A program made the position numbers and the translations under genes. 64,000 bases of DNA. Origin: Rhizobium sp. FY34. GTDB taxonomy: Bacteria > Pseudomonadota > Alphaproteobacteria > Rhizobiales > Rhizobiaceae. Shown in pieces: positions 36,254 to 51,020 of the stretch. The notes under the pieces were generated by a model. The model did no database searches. It had not been told where the DNA came from and saw only the letters and a program-made list of their open reading frames with translations. How positions within the stretch are numbered: position 1 is the stretch's first letter; each line of letters opens with the position of its first letter. Location of the stretch: positions 54,161 to 118,160 of the forward strand of contig NZ_STFZ01000016.1 of assembly GCF_005222845.1 (NCBI RefSeq), in the 5' to 3' direction.

Positions 36254-37674
36254 TGATGACACACTGGCTCCCCACACTGACAAACGGCCACGGTCCGCTT
36301 TACATACGCATCGCGGACGAAGCGGAAAACGCAATCAAGTCAGGACAATTGCCGCAGGGCGCAAAGCTGCCACCGCAGCGCGATCTGGCCTACGACATTG
36401 GGGTGACAATAGGGACAATTTCCCGCGCCTATGCTCTGCTGCGCGAGCGCGGCCTCGTCACCGGCGAAGTCGGCCGGGGAACCTATGTGCAGGCCGATGC
36501 GACAGTCTCTAATGCCGGCCCGCGCGATGCGGCCGCACTCACCTATGGTGGCACGCGCTCGCTTATACCGCCCCCCGGCAAGCTTCGCTTTGATACCACA
36601 GCCGCCGTCGATATCGGCCAGGCGGAGATCGTCGGGCGCATCATGATGGATATCGCAACGGCCCATCCCGGTGAAATCTCCAGCTATACGCGCACGGTCT
36701 CGCCCGATTGGCAGGAGGCCGGTCGCCAGTGGCTGAGCCATGGCGGCTGGTCGCCGGATGCAGAGCAGATCCTGCCGCAGCTCGGCGTCCATGCGGGCAT
36801 CAATGCCGTGATTGCAGCGGTGACCGGAACCGGAGACCGTGTGGTCTGCGAACATCTCACCTATTCGCAGGTCTCCCGCAGCGCCACATTGATGGGCCGG
36901 CAGATTGCGCTCGTTGATTCCGATGCCGACGGCATTCTGCCGGAGGATTTCGAGCGGGTCTGCGCCCGCGAACATCCAAAGGCCGCCTTCATCATGTCAT
37001 CCGGCCAGAACCCGACGCTGGCTTGCCTTCCTCTGTCGCGGCGCAAGGATCTCATTGAGATCGCCCGCACCTACAATGTCTGGTTGATCGAGGATTATCT
37101 CTATGGCGGCATGGTCGGCGACGATATCCCGCTTCTGGCCGAACTTGCGCCGGACAGGACATTTCTGCTGAATGGCCTGTCGAAATCCGTTGCGGCCGGC
37201 GTGCGCGGTGGTTGGGTCGCCTGCCCGCCCCATATGAGCAACCGTGTCCGGGTCACCCAGAAAATGGTGAGCGGCGGGTTGCCGTTTCTCCTTGCGGAAC
37301 TGTCGGCGCGACTGGTGCTCTCTGGCGCCGCCAGCGAGATCCGGGGCAAGGTTCTTGCGGAAATCACGGCGCGCGAAGCAATCGTGCGCGCACTGTTTGC
37401 CGGGCATGAATTCCGCTCGCATCCGAGATTGCCGTTCTTCTGGCTAAAACTGCCGGAACCCTGGCTGTCTGGAACATTCAAGCAGGCAGCCCTTGATGCC
37501 GATGTGCTGATCGACGACGAGGACGAGTTCAAGCCGGCGCGCTCGCCACGCGTCTATCACCATGTGCGTGTCGGCTTCAGCGAAGGGCGCGAACGCCAGC
37601 ACTCGTCGGATGGGCTGGCCGTGGTCCGGCGCTTGCTGGACCAGAGCCCGCTCGGCACCAGTGCGATCATGTAA
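36253..37674 (+). CDS. MocR-family transcriptional regulator (GntR HTH fused to aminotransferase-like domain)
   Basis: The 473-residue protein has an N-terminal winged helix of the GntR type (LPPQRDLAYDIGVTIGTISRAYALLRERGLV) and a C-terminal fold-type I aminotransferase-like domain. The PLP lysine is in FLLNGLSKSVAAG. MocR regulators use the aminotransferase domain to sense PLP or an amine. The ATG at 36253 (MMTHWLP) was chosen because the frame's earlier codon at 36232 would cover the inverted repeat. The ligand is unknown. Confidence 0.88.
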   Translation: MMTHWLPTLTNGHGPLYIRIADEAENAIKSGQLPQGAKLPPQRDLAYDIGVTIGTISRAYALLRERGLVTGEVGRGTYVQADATVSNAGPRDAAALTYGGTRSLIPPPGKLRFDTTAAVDIGQAEIVGRIMMDIATAHPGEISSYTRTVSPDWQEAGRQWLSHGGWSPDAEQILPQLGVHAGINAVIAAVTGTGDRVVCEHLTYSQVSRSATLMGRQIALVDSDADGILPEDFERVCAREHPKAAFIMSSGQNPTLACLPLSRRKDLIEIARTYNVWLIEDYLYGGMVGDDIPLLAELAPDRTFLLNGLSKSVAAGVRGGWVACPPHMSNRVRVTQKMVSGGLPFLLAELSARLVLSGAASEIRGKVLAEITAREAIVRALFAGHEFRSHPRLPFFWLKLPEPWLSGTFKQAALDADVLIDDEDEFKPARSPRVYHHVRVGFSEGRERQHSSDGLAVVRRLLDQSPLGTSAIM

Positions 37675-37810
37675 GGATCGACGCATCACCGGATCAAACC
37701 GCCGGAAAGGCGATGGAAACGGCTTTGCTTCCGCATTTTCCAGTCGCGCCACACGCAGGCTTGCGTTATAGCCTGCCTCGAAACCGATCTCCCATTGCCC
37801 TGAGAGCCAG

Positions 37811-40018
37811 ATGACCGTTTCCAACTCCCGCCCCATCACCCCGGACCTGATCGCCAGCCATGGCCTTAAGCCTGACGAATACGATCGTATCCTGAACCTG
37901 ATCGGACGCGAGCCGAGCTTTACCGAACTTGGCATCTTCTCGGCCATGTGGAACGAGCACTGCTCCTACAAGTCCTCCAAGAAATGGCTGCGCACTCTGC
38001 CCACCAAGGGCCCGCGCGTCATTCAGGGACCGGGCGAAAACGCCGGCGTCGTCGATATCGATGATGGCGATGTCGTGGTTTTCAAGATGGAGAGCCACAA
38101 CCACCCCTCCTATATCGAGCCCTATCAGGGCGCCGCCACTGGCGTCGGCGGTATCCTGCGCGATGTCTTCACCATGGGTGCGCGTCCCATCGCAGCGATG
38201 AATGCGCTTCGCTTCGGCGCGCCGGATCACCCCAAGACCCGGCATCTCGTCTCGGGCGTTGTGGCCGGCGTTGGCGGCTATGGCAATGCCTTCGGCGTGC
38301 CGACAGTTGGCGGCGAGGTCGAGTTCGATCCGCGCTACAACGGCAATATTCTCGTCAATGCCTTTGCGGCAGGGCTTGCCAAGTCCGACGGCATTTTCCT
38401 GTCGGAAGCCAAGGGCGTTGGCCTGCCCGTCGTCTATCTGGGCGCAAAGACCGGGCGCGATGGCGTTGGTGGCGCCACCATGGCCTCTGCCGAATTCGAC
38501 GAATCCATCGAGGAAAAGCGCCCGACCGTACAGGTCGGTGACCCCTTTACCGAAAAATGCCTGCTGGAAGCCTGCCTTGAGCTGATGGCAACCGGTGCAG
38601 TCATCGCCATCCAGGATATGGGGGCCGCCGGCCTTACCTGTTCGGCTGTCGAAATGGGCGCCAAGGGCGATCTCGGCATCGAACTTGAACTGGACAAGGT
38701 GCCGGTGCGCGAAGAGCGCATGACGGCCTATGAGATGATGCTATCGGAAAGCCAGGAGCGCATGCTCATGGTGCTGGAGCCCTCCAAGGAAGAAATCGCC
38801 AAGGCGATCTTCGTCAAATGGGGTCTGGATTTTGCCATTGTCGGTAAGACCACCGACGACCTGCGTTTCCGCGTCATCCACCAGGGCGAGGAAGTGGCAA
38901 ACCTGCCGATCAAGGAACTGGGCGACGAGGCACCGGAATATGACCGGCCTTGGCGCGCATCCGAGAAGCGGGCCGCTCTGCCGGCCGAACAGGTGGCTGC
39001 CCCCGACGATTACAATGCCGCCCTTCTGACGCTTGTCGGCTCGCCCAACCAGTCCAGCCGTCGCTGGGTCTATGAACAATATGACACGCTGATCCAGGGC
39101 AATTCGCTGCAGCTGCCGGGCGGCGATGCAGGCGTCGTGCGCATCGAAGGCCATGCAACAAAGGCGCTGGCCTTCTCCTCCGATGTCACACCGCGCTATG
39201 TCGAGGCCGATCCGGTCGAAGGCGGCAAGCAGGCGGTTGCCGAGTGCTGGCGCAACATGACCGCGACCGGCGCCGAGCCGCTGGCGGCCACCGACAACCT
39301 CAATTTCGGCAATCCGGAAAAGCCTGAGATCATGGGCCAGCTGGTCGGCGCAATCCAGGGCATCGGCGAGGCCTGCCGTGCGCTGGATTTCCCGATCGTG
39401 TCGGGCAATGTCTCGCTCTATAACGAGACGAACGGCGTGGCTATCCTGCCGACGCCCACCATTGCCGGCGTCGGTCTTCTGCCCGACTGGTCGAAAATGG
39501 CCCGGATCGGCACGGCCAGGGACGGCGATGTGCTGGTGATGATCGGTGTCGATGGCAGCCATCTCGGCTCGTCTGTCTATCTGCGCGACGTGCTGGGATC
39601 GATCGAAGGTCCGGCCCCGGTTGTTGACCTTTCAGCCGAGCGTCGCCACGGCGATTTCGTGCGCGGCATTATCCGCAATGGTCAGGTCACCGCCTGCCAC
39701 GATATCTCGTCTGGTGGCCTTGGTGTGGCACTGGCGGAAATGGCCATGGCCTCTTCAAAGGGCGCCCGCATCTCGCTGAGCGATTGCCGCGGCCTTGCCC
39801 ATGCGCTGCTGTTTGGGGAAGATCAGGCGCGCTATGTGGTGGCCCTGCCCGCCGATCTCGCCAATTTCGTGCGCGCCAACGCCGAATCGGCCGGCGTGCC
39901 TTTCCGCACGCTGGGCACAGTTGGTGGCGAGGCGCTGGTGATCGATGATCTGATCCATCTTCCCGTCTCTACGCTAGTGAATGCCCATGAAAGCTGGTTC
40001 CCCGGCTTCATGGCGTGA
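37811..40018 (+). CDS. purL: FGAM synthase large subunit (short form)
   Basis: The 735-residue PurL is the short form without a glutaminase domain, which needs PurS and PurQ, both encoded in this window. Conserved segments include [28 protein letters not shown] with the ATP-site His, and a repeated second half. It is separated from purQ by the lipoprotein, DUF1127 and mocR genes. Confidence 0.97.
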   Translation: MTVSNSRPITPDLIASHGLKPDEYDRILNLIGREPSFTELGIFSAMWNEHCSYKSSKKWLRTLPTKGPRVIQGPGENAGVVDIDDGDVVVFKMESHNHPSYIEPYQGAATGVGGILRDVFTMGARPIAAMNALRFGAPDHPKTRHLVSGVVAGVGGYGNAFGVPTVGGEVEFDPRYNGNILVNAFAAGLAKSDGIFLSEAKGVGLPVVYLGAKTGRDGVGGATMASAEFDESIEEKRPTVQVGDPFTEKCLLEACLELMATGAVIAIQDMGAAGLTCSAVEMGAKGDLGIELELDKVPVREERMTAYEMMLSESQERMLMVLEPSKEEIAKAIFVKWGLDFAIVGKTTDDLRFRVIHQGEEVANLPIKELGDEAPEYDRPWRASEKRAALPAEQVAAPDDYNAALLTLVGSPNQSSRRWVYEQYDTLIQGNSLQLPGGDAGVVRIEGHATKALAFSSDVTPRYVEADPVEGGKQAVAECWRNMTATGAEPLAATDNLNFGNPEKPEIMGQLVGAIQGIGEACRALDFPIVSGNVSLYNETNGVAILPTPTIAGVGLLPDWSKMARIGTARDGDVLVMIGVDGSHLGSSVYLRDVLGSIEGPAPVVDLSAERRHGDFVRGIIRNGQVTACHDISSGGLGVALAEMAMASSKGARISLSDCRGLAHALLFGEDQARYVVALPADLANFVRANAESAGVPFRTLGTVGGEALVIDDLIHLPVSTLVNAHESWFPGFMA

Positions 40019-40104
40019 TACCAAGCCGAAGGCTTTGACAATCCGGTCGTTTTTGGCACTCTTGCTGGAAACGGCCGCCTGAAAGACAAGGAAGGAACGA
40101 CCTG

Positions 40105-40338
40105 ATGCCCATGCGCCCCGGCGAAATCGAAGACATGATCAAGGCCGGAATTCCGGGAGCCAAGGTGACCATCCGCGATCTGGCCGGCGATGGCGATCAC
40201 TATGCCGCCGAAGTGGTGGCGGAAGCCTTTCGCGGCAAGAACCGCGTGCAGCAACACCAGATGGTCTATGAAGCGCTGAAGGGAAATATGGGCGGCGTGC
40301 TGCATGCCCTTGCCCTGCAAACCTCGGCCCCCGAATGA
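40105..40338 (+). CDS. BolA family protein
   Basis: The 77-residue protein is a short BolA-like protein with the conserved His region RGKNRVQQHQMVYEALKG. BolA-like proteins form [2Fe-2S]-bridged complexes with CGFS glutaredoxins, and grxD lies 141 bases downstream on the same strand. The pair therefore probably serves iron sensing or cluster delivery. The AAGGAACGACC upstream is a suitable ribosome site. Confidence 0.9.
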   Translation: MPMRPGEIEDMIKAGIPGAKVTIRDLAGDGDHYAAEVVAEAFRGKNRVQQHQMVYEALKGNMGGVLHALALQTSAPE

Positions 40339-40479
40339 TCCTATCCCCGTTGCGCTGGCTGACCATCAGCACAATTGATGGCAGTTATGACGTGCGACGG
40401 CTGGAAATTGACAAAACCCGTGTTATTTATTGAGCCAAAGAGGTCCGGACCTTGACCCGGACAGACAAGGACAAAGACC

Positions 40480-40815
40480 ATGAGCGGAATTACAGATCTG
40501 ATTGACAGCGAAGTGAAGGGCAATGATGTCGTTCTCTTCATGAAGGGCACGCCGCAATTCCCGCAATGTGGGTTCTCCGGTCAGGTGGTGCAGATGCTCG
40601 ATTATCTCGGTGTCGATTACAAGGGCATCAATGTGCTTGCCGACCAGGAAATCCGCCAGGGCATCAAGGACTATTCCAACTGGCCGACCATTCCGCAGCT
40701 TTACATCAAGGGCGAATTCGTTGGCGGTTGCGATATCGTGCGTGAAATGTTCCAATCCGGCGAATTGCAATCCCATTTCCATGAACAGGGTGTCGCCGTT
40801 CGCGGCGCTGCCTGA
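40480..40815 (+). CDS. grxD: Monothiol glutaredoxin (Grx4/GrxD type)
   Basis: The 111-residue protein carries the single-Cys active site CGFS in PQCGFSG, after the KGTP segment typical of Grx4. Such glutaredoxins hold and transfer [2Fe-2S] clusters and bind BolA proteins. The [19 protein letters not shown] region binds glutathione. The gene is preceded by bolA and ends shortly before a strong hairpin. Confidence 0.96.
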   Translation: MSGITDLIDSEVKGNDVVLFMKGTPQFPQCGFSGQVVQMLDYLGVDYKGINVLADQEIRQGIKDYSNWPTIPQLYIKGEFVGGCDIVREMFQSGELQSHFHEQGVAVRGAA

Positions 40816-40858
40816 TGGCCCTCCGGTCGGGTTTTCCCGGCCATGTTCGATCCAATCG

Positions 40859-40884
40859 AGGCGCCGCGATCCCCCGCGGCGCCT
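40859..40884 (+). terminator. Hairpin terminator after grxD
   Basis: AGGCGCCGCG and CGCGGCGCCT form a perfect 10-base stem with an ATCCCC loop, followed by TCGTATTTTC. It lies 44 bases after the grxD stop. It is inside the longest possible reading frame of the next gene, which argues for that gene starting later. Confidence 0.6.
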
Positions 40885-40908
40885 TCGTATTTTCAGGATT
40901 ATTCAATC

Positions 40909-42156
40909 GTGACCACCCCAAATACTTTAGCGCCCGCCCGGCTGAACGGCATGGGCAAAGGCGAGTTCATTGCCATGATGGCCATGCTGATGGCCCTCAA
41001 TGCACTGGCCATCGATATCATGCTGCCGGCACTGCAACAGATCGGCTCTGCCCTCCAGGTGGATGACGAGAACGCCCGCCAGTATATCGTCTCCTCCTAC
41101 CTGTTCGGCTTTGGCTTTGCCCAGCTGATCTACGGCCCGCTTTCGGATCGGTTCGGGCGTCGTGCCCCGATGGTTGGTGGTTTGCTCGTCTACATCATTT
41201 GCTCGTTTGCCATTGTTGCCGTTCCAAGCTTTGCCGGCCTTCTCATTCTGCGCTTCATCCAGGGGGCAGGCGCTGCGGCCACTCGTGTCATCACTGTCTC
41301 CATCGTGCGCGACGTGTTTGGCGGGCGTGCCATGGCGGAAGTCATGTCGCTCATCATGATGGTCTTCATGATCGTGCCGATCATCGCGCCGGGCACCGGC
41401 CAGTTGATCATGCTGGGCGGCGACTGGCACATGATCTTCCTGTTCATCGCAATCATGGGCATCATGCTGCTGGCCTGGATGATGCTGCGCCTGCCGGAAA
41501 CCCTGGCGAAGGAAGACGTGCGCGCCCTGACATTCGTGTCGGTCGTCGCGGGCTTCCGCATCGTGCTCACCAACCGCATTGCGCTCTGCTACACGATTTC
41601 GGCAACCTTCATCTTTGGTGCGCTATTCGGCTTCATCAACTCGGCCCAGCAGGTCTATGTTGGCATTTACGGCCTTGGCGTCTGGTTCCCGGTGGCCTTT
41701 GCCGCCGTCGCAGCCTTCATGTCGCTCGCATCCTTCATCAATGCCAAGCTTGTCGGACGCTACGGCATGCGGCGCCTGTCGCATGCTTCGCTGCTCGCCT
41801 TCATCCTCATCAATTTCGTCTGGATGCTGGTACAGATTTTTGGCCCGCAACCCATGCCCTTTGTGCTGTTCCTCGGCTTCTTTGCGCTTGCCATGTTTAT
41901 GTTCGGCTGGATTGGCGCCAATTTCAATTCGCTGGCCATGGAACCGCTCGGCCATGTTGCAGGCACGGCGTCTTCGGTGCTGGGCTTCATGAGCACGGTT
42001 GGCGGTGCAGCCATCGGCGCCGTCATCGGCCAGGCCTTCAATGGCACGGCCCTGCCCATGGTCATCGGCTTCTGCGCCGTCGGCGTGATCGGGCTCGGTT
42101 TCGTGCTGCTCGCTGAAAAAGGCAAGCTCTTCCAGTCGCACAACCCGCAGGTCTGA
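40909..42156 (+). CDS. Bcr/CflA-type MFS multidrug efflux transporter
   Basis: The product (415 residues from 40909) has twelve hydrophobic segments and the motif-A loop GPLSDRFGRRAP typical of drug:H+ antiporters, with a Bcr/CflA-like start (MLMALNALAIDIMLPALQQI). The substrate is unknown. The GTG at 40909 is chosen over the ATG at 40843 because the grxD hairpin occupies 40859-40884; the ATG at 40951 is a third option. Confidence 0.87.
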   Translation: MTTPNTLAPARLNGMGKGEFIAMMAMLMALNALAIDIMLPALQQIGSALQVDDENARQYIVSSYLFGFGFAQLIYGPLSDRFGRRAPMVGGLLVYIICSFAIVAVPSFAGLLILRFIQGAGAAATRVITVSIVRDVFGGRAMAEVMSLIMMVFMIVPIIAPGTGQLIMLGGDWHMIFLFIAIMGIMLLAWMMLRLPETLAKEDVRALTFVSVVAGFRIVLTNRIALCYTISATFIFGALFGFINSAQQVYVGIYGLGVWFPVAFAAVAAFMSLASFINAKLVGRYGMRRLSHASLLAFILINFVWMLVQIFGPQPMPFVLFLGFFALAMFMFGWIGANFNSLAMEPLGHVAGTASSVLGFMSTVGGAAIGAVIGQAFNGTALPMVIGFCAVGVIGLGFVLLAEKGKLFQSHNPQV

Positions 42157-42171
42157 ACGGCCATAAACGCA

Positions 42172-42214
42172 AAAAGCCCCGGTGCTCAGTGCAAACATGA
42201 GCGCCGGGGCTTTT
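42172..42214. terminator. Bidirectional rho-independent terminator
   Basis: AAAAGCCCCGG and CCGGGGCTTTT form the outer stem, and a GCTCA/TGAGC pair extends it around one mismatch. T runs lie on both strands, so it serves both the MFS gene and the convergent phosphatase gene. Confidence 0.85.
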
Positions 42215-42237
42215 CAATATCAGGAATGTGCAGATGA

Positions 42238-43053
42238 TCAGCCGATGATCTGAGCGCGCAATTCCTGCCAGCTATCCGGATTGGTCGCCACCAGAAGCCC
42301 GCCCTCGAGATCCGTCGGACGATAGGGACTGCCATCAAAGCGTGCGACATGGCCGCCGGCTTCCATCGCAATCAGGCTGCCTGCCAGATGATCCCAGGGC
42401 ATCAGCTTGTTATAGAGCGCAAAATCCACATGGCCGCCAGCAAGCGCGCGATATTCCTGCGCCGCACAGCGATAGCAGGCAAACATCCGCACCTTGGCCA
42501 GATTGGTCAGAATCTTCGCACGCTGCTCGCCAAAGAAATAGCCAGTAGACGCCATGCCGATCATCGCATCGATCGGCTTGGCACCGGCCACGGAAAGCCG
42601 CACGGTCTCGCCATCCAGGCGGCGCAGAAAGGCGCCGGAACCCTTTTCCGCAAGAACCCAGTCGTCGCCCATCGGGTCATAGATGATGCCGGCCACCGTC
42701 TCGCCTTTGTAGACGACCGAGGCCATGACGCCGAAGGCGGGAACGCCCGAGGCAAAATTGAACGTGCCATCCACCGGATCGACGATGACCACCAGTTCAT
42801 TGTCACCGATCCGCGACAAAAGTGCAGGATCGGCCGCAACCGATTCCTCGCCGATGAACAGCGCCTGCGGCGCAAGCTTTTCCACCTCAGCCCGGATCAG
42901 CCGCTCTGCATTCACATCCGCTTCGGTAACGAGATCGGTCGCTTCGGATTTGGCACGCACATCACTGGCGCCGAGCCTGCGAAAGCGCGGCAGGATTTCC
43001 ACTTTCGCCGCATGCCGCAGGATCTCTGCCAGCGCCAGTACATCAATCTGCAT
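42238..43053 (-). CDS. Inositol monophosphatase family enzyme
   Basis: The 271-residue protein has the metal-binding motifs of the family: GEESV, DPVDGTFNF and WDHLAGSLIAMEAGG. Relatives hydrolyse inositol monophosphate, fructose 1,6-bisphosphate or 3'-phosphoadenosine phosphates (CysQ), and the sequence alone does not separate these. It lies 9 bases after ttcA, so the two are probably co-transcribed. Confidence 0.87.
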   Translation of the reverse strand: MQIDVLALAEILRHAAKVEILPRFRRLGASDVRAKSEATDLVTEADVNAERLIRAEVEKLAPQALFIGEESVAADPALLSRIGDNELVVIVDPVDGTFNFASGVPAFGVMASVVYKGETVAGIIYDPMGDDWVLAEKGSGAFLRRLDGETVRLSVAGAKPIDAMIGMASTGYFFGEQRAKILTNLAKVRMFACYRCAAQEYRALAGGHVDFALYNKLMPWDHLAGSLIAMEAGGHVARFDGSPYRPTDLEGGLLVATNPDSWQELRAQIIG

Positions 43054-43062
43054 ATCAGAACC

Positions 43063-43935
43063 TCAAGCTTTGGGAGAGGAAACAAGACCCGCGAAATCAA
43101 AGAGATTGGGATCAAGAAGGTGAGACGGGTTTACGTGGGAGAGCGCGCGCAGCATCCGATCCTTGCGGCCGGGCATCTGGGTCTCCATGGTCGACAGCAT
43201 CTGCTTCATCGCATTGCGCTGCAAACCGTCCTGCGAGCCGCAAAGGTCACACGGGATGATCGGGAACTGCATGGCGCTCGAAAATTTCGCCAGATCCTCT
43301 TCGGCGCAATAGGCAAGCGGGCGCAGCACGAAGAGATCGCTCTCATCATTGAGGAGCTTGGCCGGCATGGCGGCCAATCGCCCGCCATGAAACAGGTTCA
43401 TGAAGAAGGTTTCCAGAATATCGTCGCGGTGATGGCCAAGCAGCAACGCATCGCAGCCTTCCTCGCGCGCCACGCGGTAAAGATTGCCGCGCCGAAGCCG
43501 CGAACAGAGCGCGCAATAGGTCGCACCTTCCGGCACCTTTTCCTTCACCACCGAATAGGTGTCGCGATATTCGATCCGGTGCGCAACACCGATCGAGGAC
43601 AGATAGTCGGGCAGGACATGCTTTGGAAAATTCGGCTGGCCCTGATCGAGATTGCAGGCAATGAGTTCCACAGGCAAAAGCCCACGCCATTGCAGGTCAA
43701 GCAGCAGCGCCAGAAGCGAATAGCTGTCCTTGCCGCCCGATAGACCAACCAGCCAGCGCTTCTGGTCCCTCAGCATGCCGAAATCATCAAGGGCCTGGCG
43801 CAGCTGGCGCAACAGCCGCTTGCGCAGCTTGTTGAATGCCGTCGTCTGCGGCGCATGCGCATAGACACCCTTGAGGAAACCGTCCGCATCAGCCGGCCCA
43901 TCGTCCATCTCGTCGATCACAGCCGCCAGCGTCAC
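43063..43935 (-). CDS. ttcA: tRNA 2-thiocytidine biosynthesis protein
   Basis: The 290-residue product is TtcA, which thiolates C32 of some tRNAs using ATP, a Fe-S cluster and sulfur from a cysteine desulfurase. The PP-loop SGGKDS and two CxxC pairs (YCALCSR and CDLCGS) are present. The GTG at 43935 has GGGAGA upstream and gives normal length. Longer in-frame extensions overlap alaS and cross its terminator. Its Fe-S need connects it to suf. Confidence 0.92.
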   Translation of the reverse strand: MTLAAVIDEMDDGPADADGFLKGVYAHAPQTTAFNKLRKRLLRQLRQALDDFGMLRDQKRWLVGLSGGKDSYSLLALLLDLQWRGLLPVELIACNLDQGQPNFPKHVLPDYLSSIGVAHRIEYRDTYSVVKEKVPEGATYCALCSRLRRGNLYRVAREEGCDALLLGHHRDDILETFFMNLFHGGRLAAMPAKLLNDESDLFVLRPLAYCAEEDLAKFSSAMQFPIIPCDLCGSQDGLQRNAMKQMLSTMETQMPGRKDRMLRALSHVNPSHLLDPNLFDFAGLVSSPKA

Positions 43936-43950
43936 GTCATTCTCCCGTCC

Positions 43951-43980
43951 AAAAAAGAACGGCCGCCACTGGCGACCGTT
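43951..43980 (-). terminator. Rho-independent terminator after alaS
   Basis: On the minus strand AACGGTCG pairs with CGGCCGTT around a short loop, followed by CTTTTTT. It lies 16 bases after the alaS stop and just upstream of ttcA. Confidence 0.85.
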
Positions 43981-43996
43981 GCATTCGAAAAGCTGA

Positions 43997-46657
<2,661 letters not shown>

Positions 46658-46745
46658 GCCATGCCCTTCTAAGCCGCCCCAAGCGGACTTTTATCCCAAA
46701 AACCATTGGCTTTTAACGTCCAAGCCCCAGCCTGTCCAGCACGAC

Positions 46746-46786
46746 GAAAAACCGGCCGCACATCATTACATCGATGCACGACCGGT
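46746..46786 (-). terminator. Rho-independent terminator after recA
   Basis: On the minus strand ACCGGTCGTGCATC pairs with GATGTGCGGCCGGT (two or three wobble pairs) around an 8-base loop, followed by TTTTTCG. It lies 30 bases after the recA stop, so alaS needs its own promoter in 46658-46745. Confidence 0.82.
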
Positions 46787-46815
46787 CCCATCACAACCAC
46801 GCTTTCGAGTGCCCG

Positions 46816-47904
<1,089 letters not shown>

Positions 47905-47959
47905 CTGAACCACCTTTAGGTTATTGCAGCCGCGCAAGCAATCAGCAGCCGATGACCGT

Positions 47960-47988
47960 TATGTACACTTTTTGTTCTCGTTTTGCAA
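47960..47988 (-). promoter_or_regulatory. recA promoter with SOS-type LexA site
   Basis: On the minus strand TTGCAA (47983-47988) and TACATA (47960-47965) are 17 bases apart. Over the spacer lies GTAC-ACTTTTT-GTTC (plus strand, 47963-47977), one mismatch from the alphaproteobacterial LexA site GTTC-N7-GTTC. The overlap fits repression by LexA. Confidence 0.65.
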
Positions 47989-48109
47989 GAGGCTATCAAC
48001 CTCTTGTTCTCCCTTGCTTTTCAAGAGAGTGTTGCCAAGACGTTCCGCCCAGTTGAAACCCGGAAAAACACAGCATCGCCGCCCGCCTTGCCTGACGAAT
48101 TGTCAACCG

Positions 48110-50719
48110 TCAGTCCTTGCGGTCCAGCATTTCGCGCACGGCAACGGCCAGTTGCTTCAGCGAGAAGGGTTTGGGCAGGAAACCGAACTTGGCATCGGCC
48201 GGCAGGTTTCGTGCAAACGCATCTTCCGCATAGCCGGAGACGAAGATGAACTTGAGATCCGGATAGGTCTTGCGCAATTCGCGCAAGAGGCTCGGGCCAT
48301 CCATTTCGGGCATGACCACGTCGGACACGACGATATCCACCTTGCCGTCAAGTTCCTCCATGATATCGAGTGCCTCGACGCCAGAGCCCGCCTCATGCAC
48401 CGTATAACCGCGCGTTTCCAGCATGCGCTTGCCGCCACGCCGCACGGCCTCTTCGTCCTCAACCAGAAGCACGACGGCTGAATTTCCGGTGAGATCCACG
48501 TCCGGCACCTGTTCGGGCGTGCGGGCAATGGCCTGCGGCTCGGGCGGTGCGCCGGCATCGCCGGCCACTTCAAGCACGGGTTTTACCTCGGGAATATGGC
48601 GCGGCAGGAAGACGCGGAAAGTCGTGCCCTTGCCGACTTCCGATTCGGGGTAGATATAGCCGCCAGACTGCTTGACGATGCCATAGACCATCGACAGGCC
48701 AAGGCCGGTGCCCTTGCCCACTTCCTTAGTGGTGAAGAAGGGCTCGAAAATCTTGTCCATGATCGCGGGGGCGATACCTGTGCCGCTATCGGCCACTTCC
48801 ACCATGACGAAATCATCGGCGGGCAGGCGTGCGCCAGCAAAGTTTACGGCTTCCTGCGCGCTCACATTGCGGGTGCGCACGCGGATATGCCCGCCCTGCG
48901 GCATGGCATCGCGTGCATTGACGCAGAGATTGATCAGAACCTGTTCAAACTGCGAAAGATCGGTGCGCACCGGCCAGAGATCACGCCCGTAATCCACCTC
49001 CAGCTTGACATTCGTGCCGGAAATCAGCCGATCAACCAGCATGCGCAGATCACCCACCACATCGGTGAGGTTGAGCACGGCCGGTCGCATGGTCTGCTTG
49101 CGCGAGAAGGCCAGCAGCTGGCGCACCAGCACGGCGGCGCGGTTGGCATTGCGCTTGATCTCCATCAGGTCGGCAAAGCTTGCATCCGAGGGACGCGCCT
49201 GCAGCAGAAGATGGTCGGATGACAGGAGGATTGCCGTCAGCACATTGTTGAAATCATGCGCGATGCCGCCTGCAAGCGTGCCCACGGCATTCATCTTCTG
49301 GGTCTGCGCCATCTGCGTCTCGAGCGCCTTCTGCTCGGTCGTCTCGACAGCATAGACAATGGCCACCTCTTCCGGCGCCTCGTCGCTCTCGTCGATCACG
49401 GCATTGACGTAGAAGCGCACATGGCGGCCCTCATCGCCCGGATGCCGGCAATCGATCGGCGCGATATCGCCCTGGCGGTCCTTGGCGGCTGCCAGCGCCC
49501 GCTCCAGATCACTGCGGGCACTCTCATGCACGATGGCATCCAGCGTCGCTCCGCTTTCCACGTCATCGCGGGTCACCACGCCGGCAAACAGGCGCAGGAA
49601 GGGCGCATTGATGCGCAGGATCTTGCCGCCGCCACCAATCGAGGCAATCGCCATCGGCGTATTGTTGAAGAAGCGCGTAAAGCGCATGGCAGAGGCCGAT
49701 TGATCGGCGCCCTCGCCCTTGGGCCGGCCAAGCACGATGGTGCGGCTTTCGCCCGGTGCGCCGTCGCGCATGGAAGAAACCGAATGCACCAGCCGCACCG
49801 GCAGGCTCTGGCCATTGGCGCGGCGCAGATCAAGATCCAGCGTCTCGGTGCGCTTCTGGCCCGGCCCCGCCTGCACGGATTGGATCAGCGCCATGCCCTC
49901 GCCGGCCACCATATCGGCAATCGTCATGGAACCGGGTGAAAACTTGGTAAGATCAAGCCCCAGCCATTCGGCCAGCGTCGCATTGAGATAGAAGATCTCG
50001 CCCTTCTTGCCGGCGGAAAAGAAACCGGCAGGCGCATGGTCGAGGTAATCGATAGCGTTTTGCAGCTCGCGGAAAAAGCGCTCCTGGTCTTCGCGCTCAG
50101 AAGTGATATCGGCAATCTGCCAGACATCGAAAGGATGGTTGCGCGTACCTTGTGCACTAAGAATACGGGCCTTCAACCGATACCAATGGGCGCCGGAACC
50201 ATTGCCGGAGGCACGTCCAAGCGGCTTCAGCAGGCGAAATTCCTCATGGCTTTCGCGGCCTTCGCGAAGGGCCGCCGTCAACCGGTAGAGCGCCTCGGTC
50301 GCCTCGCGGTTTTTCGACAGCAGTGCTTCCAGCGATTGCGCATTGGTCGCCTTAGTGGCGCCGGTCAGGCGGCCATAGGCGGCATTGGCATAGAGAATGC
50401 GGCCACGCTCATCGGTAATCAGGATGCCATCCGGGTGGCTGGCGAGATAGCTTGCGGCAAAGGCGTCGGAACGCGATTGCGGCATGACTTCGACCAGGCC
50501 AATGATCGAAGAGACGATGAAGAAAATGCCGACCATGGCCAGCACGCCCAGAACTCCGAGCACCAGCTCATTGTCCATGGAATTCTTGAAGAAAACGAAG
50601 GCGATGGACACGCCGACAAGCACGAGTGCGAGCAAAAGCAGCCGGAAGACGGTGCCGCCCCGGTTGCCTCGGTCCACCAACGGCGCATCGTAACTGCCGG
50701 CCGGCTGCGACTTCGTCAT
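48110..50719 (-). CDS. cckA: Cell-cycle hybrid histidine kinase
   Basis: The protein (869 residues) has two membrane segments near residues 24-44 and 52-75, PAS domains, a HisKA/HATPase core with the phospho-His in GGIAHDFNN (His488) and a C-terminal receiver with Asp800 in [15 protein letters not shown]. CckA passes phosphate through ChpT to CtrA and CpdR, or removes it. Start codons at 50731, 50722 and 50719 are close; the last has GAGG at proper spacing. ChpT and CtrA are not in this window. Confidence 0.96.
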   Translation of the reverse strand: MTKSQPAGSYDAPLVDRGNRGGTVFRLLLLALVLVGVSIAFVFFKNSMDNELVLGVLGVLAMVGIFFIVSSIIGLVEVMPQSRSDAFAASYLASHPDGILITDERGRILYANAAYGRLTGATKATNAQSLEALLSKNREATEALYRLTAALREGRESHEEFRLLKPLGRASGNGSGAHWYRLKARILSAQGTRNHPFDVWQIADITSEREDQERFFRELQNAIDYLDHAPAGFFSAGKKGEIFYLNATLAEWLGLDLTKFSPGSMTIADMVAGEGMALIQSVQAGPGQKRTETLDLDLRRANGQSLPVRLVHSVSSMRDGAPGESRTIVLGRPKGEGADQSASAMRFTRFFNNTPMAIASIGGGGKILRINAPFLRLFAGVVTRDDVESGATLDAIVHESARSDLERALAAAKDRQGDIAPIDCRHPGDEGRHVRFYVNAVIDESDEAPEEVAIVYAVETTEQKALETQMAQTQKMNAVGTLAGGIAHDFNNVLTAILLSSDHLLLQARPSDASFADLMEIKRNANRAAVLVRQLLAFSRKQTMRPAVLNLTDVVGDLRMLVDRLISGTNVKLEVDYGRDLWPVRTDLSQFEQVLINLCVNARDAMPQGGHIRVRTRNVSAQEAVNFAGARLPADDFVMVEVADSGTGIAPAIMDKIFEPFFTTKEVGKGTGLGLSMVYGIVKQSGGYIYPESEVGKGTTFRVFLPRHIPEVKPVLEVAGDAGAPPEPQAIARTPEQVPDVDLTGNSAVVLLVEDEEAVRRGGKRMLETRGYTVHEAGSGVEALDIMEELDGKVDIVVSDVVMPEMDGPSLLRELRKTYPDLKFIFVSGYAEDAFARNLPADAKFGFLPKPFSLKQLAVAVREMLDRKD

Positions 50720-51020
50720 CATACCTCGCATTTCGACCCGTCATTCATTGACGGCCATGGAATCGGTCCATTGGTCTTCCATAGCAAGTTGCAGCGCCTC
50801 CAAAAAGCGCCAGACCACAGAAAGCCGTTGAAGACATTCATATTCCTATTGCCGCAGCGCATACAGCATCCATATCTGTTGAGCCGGGCGCATCGACACT
50901 ATCTGGCCGATGTCGCACTCTCGCCGGGCTCTCTCGGCAGATGGTATGGAAAGACTGGCTTGCCGCAGGCTTGCGACTTGCCTACCCTGGATGATGAATG
51001 GAACAGAAGGAGCGTAAGGC

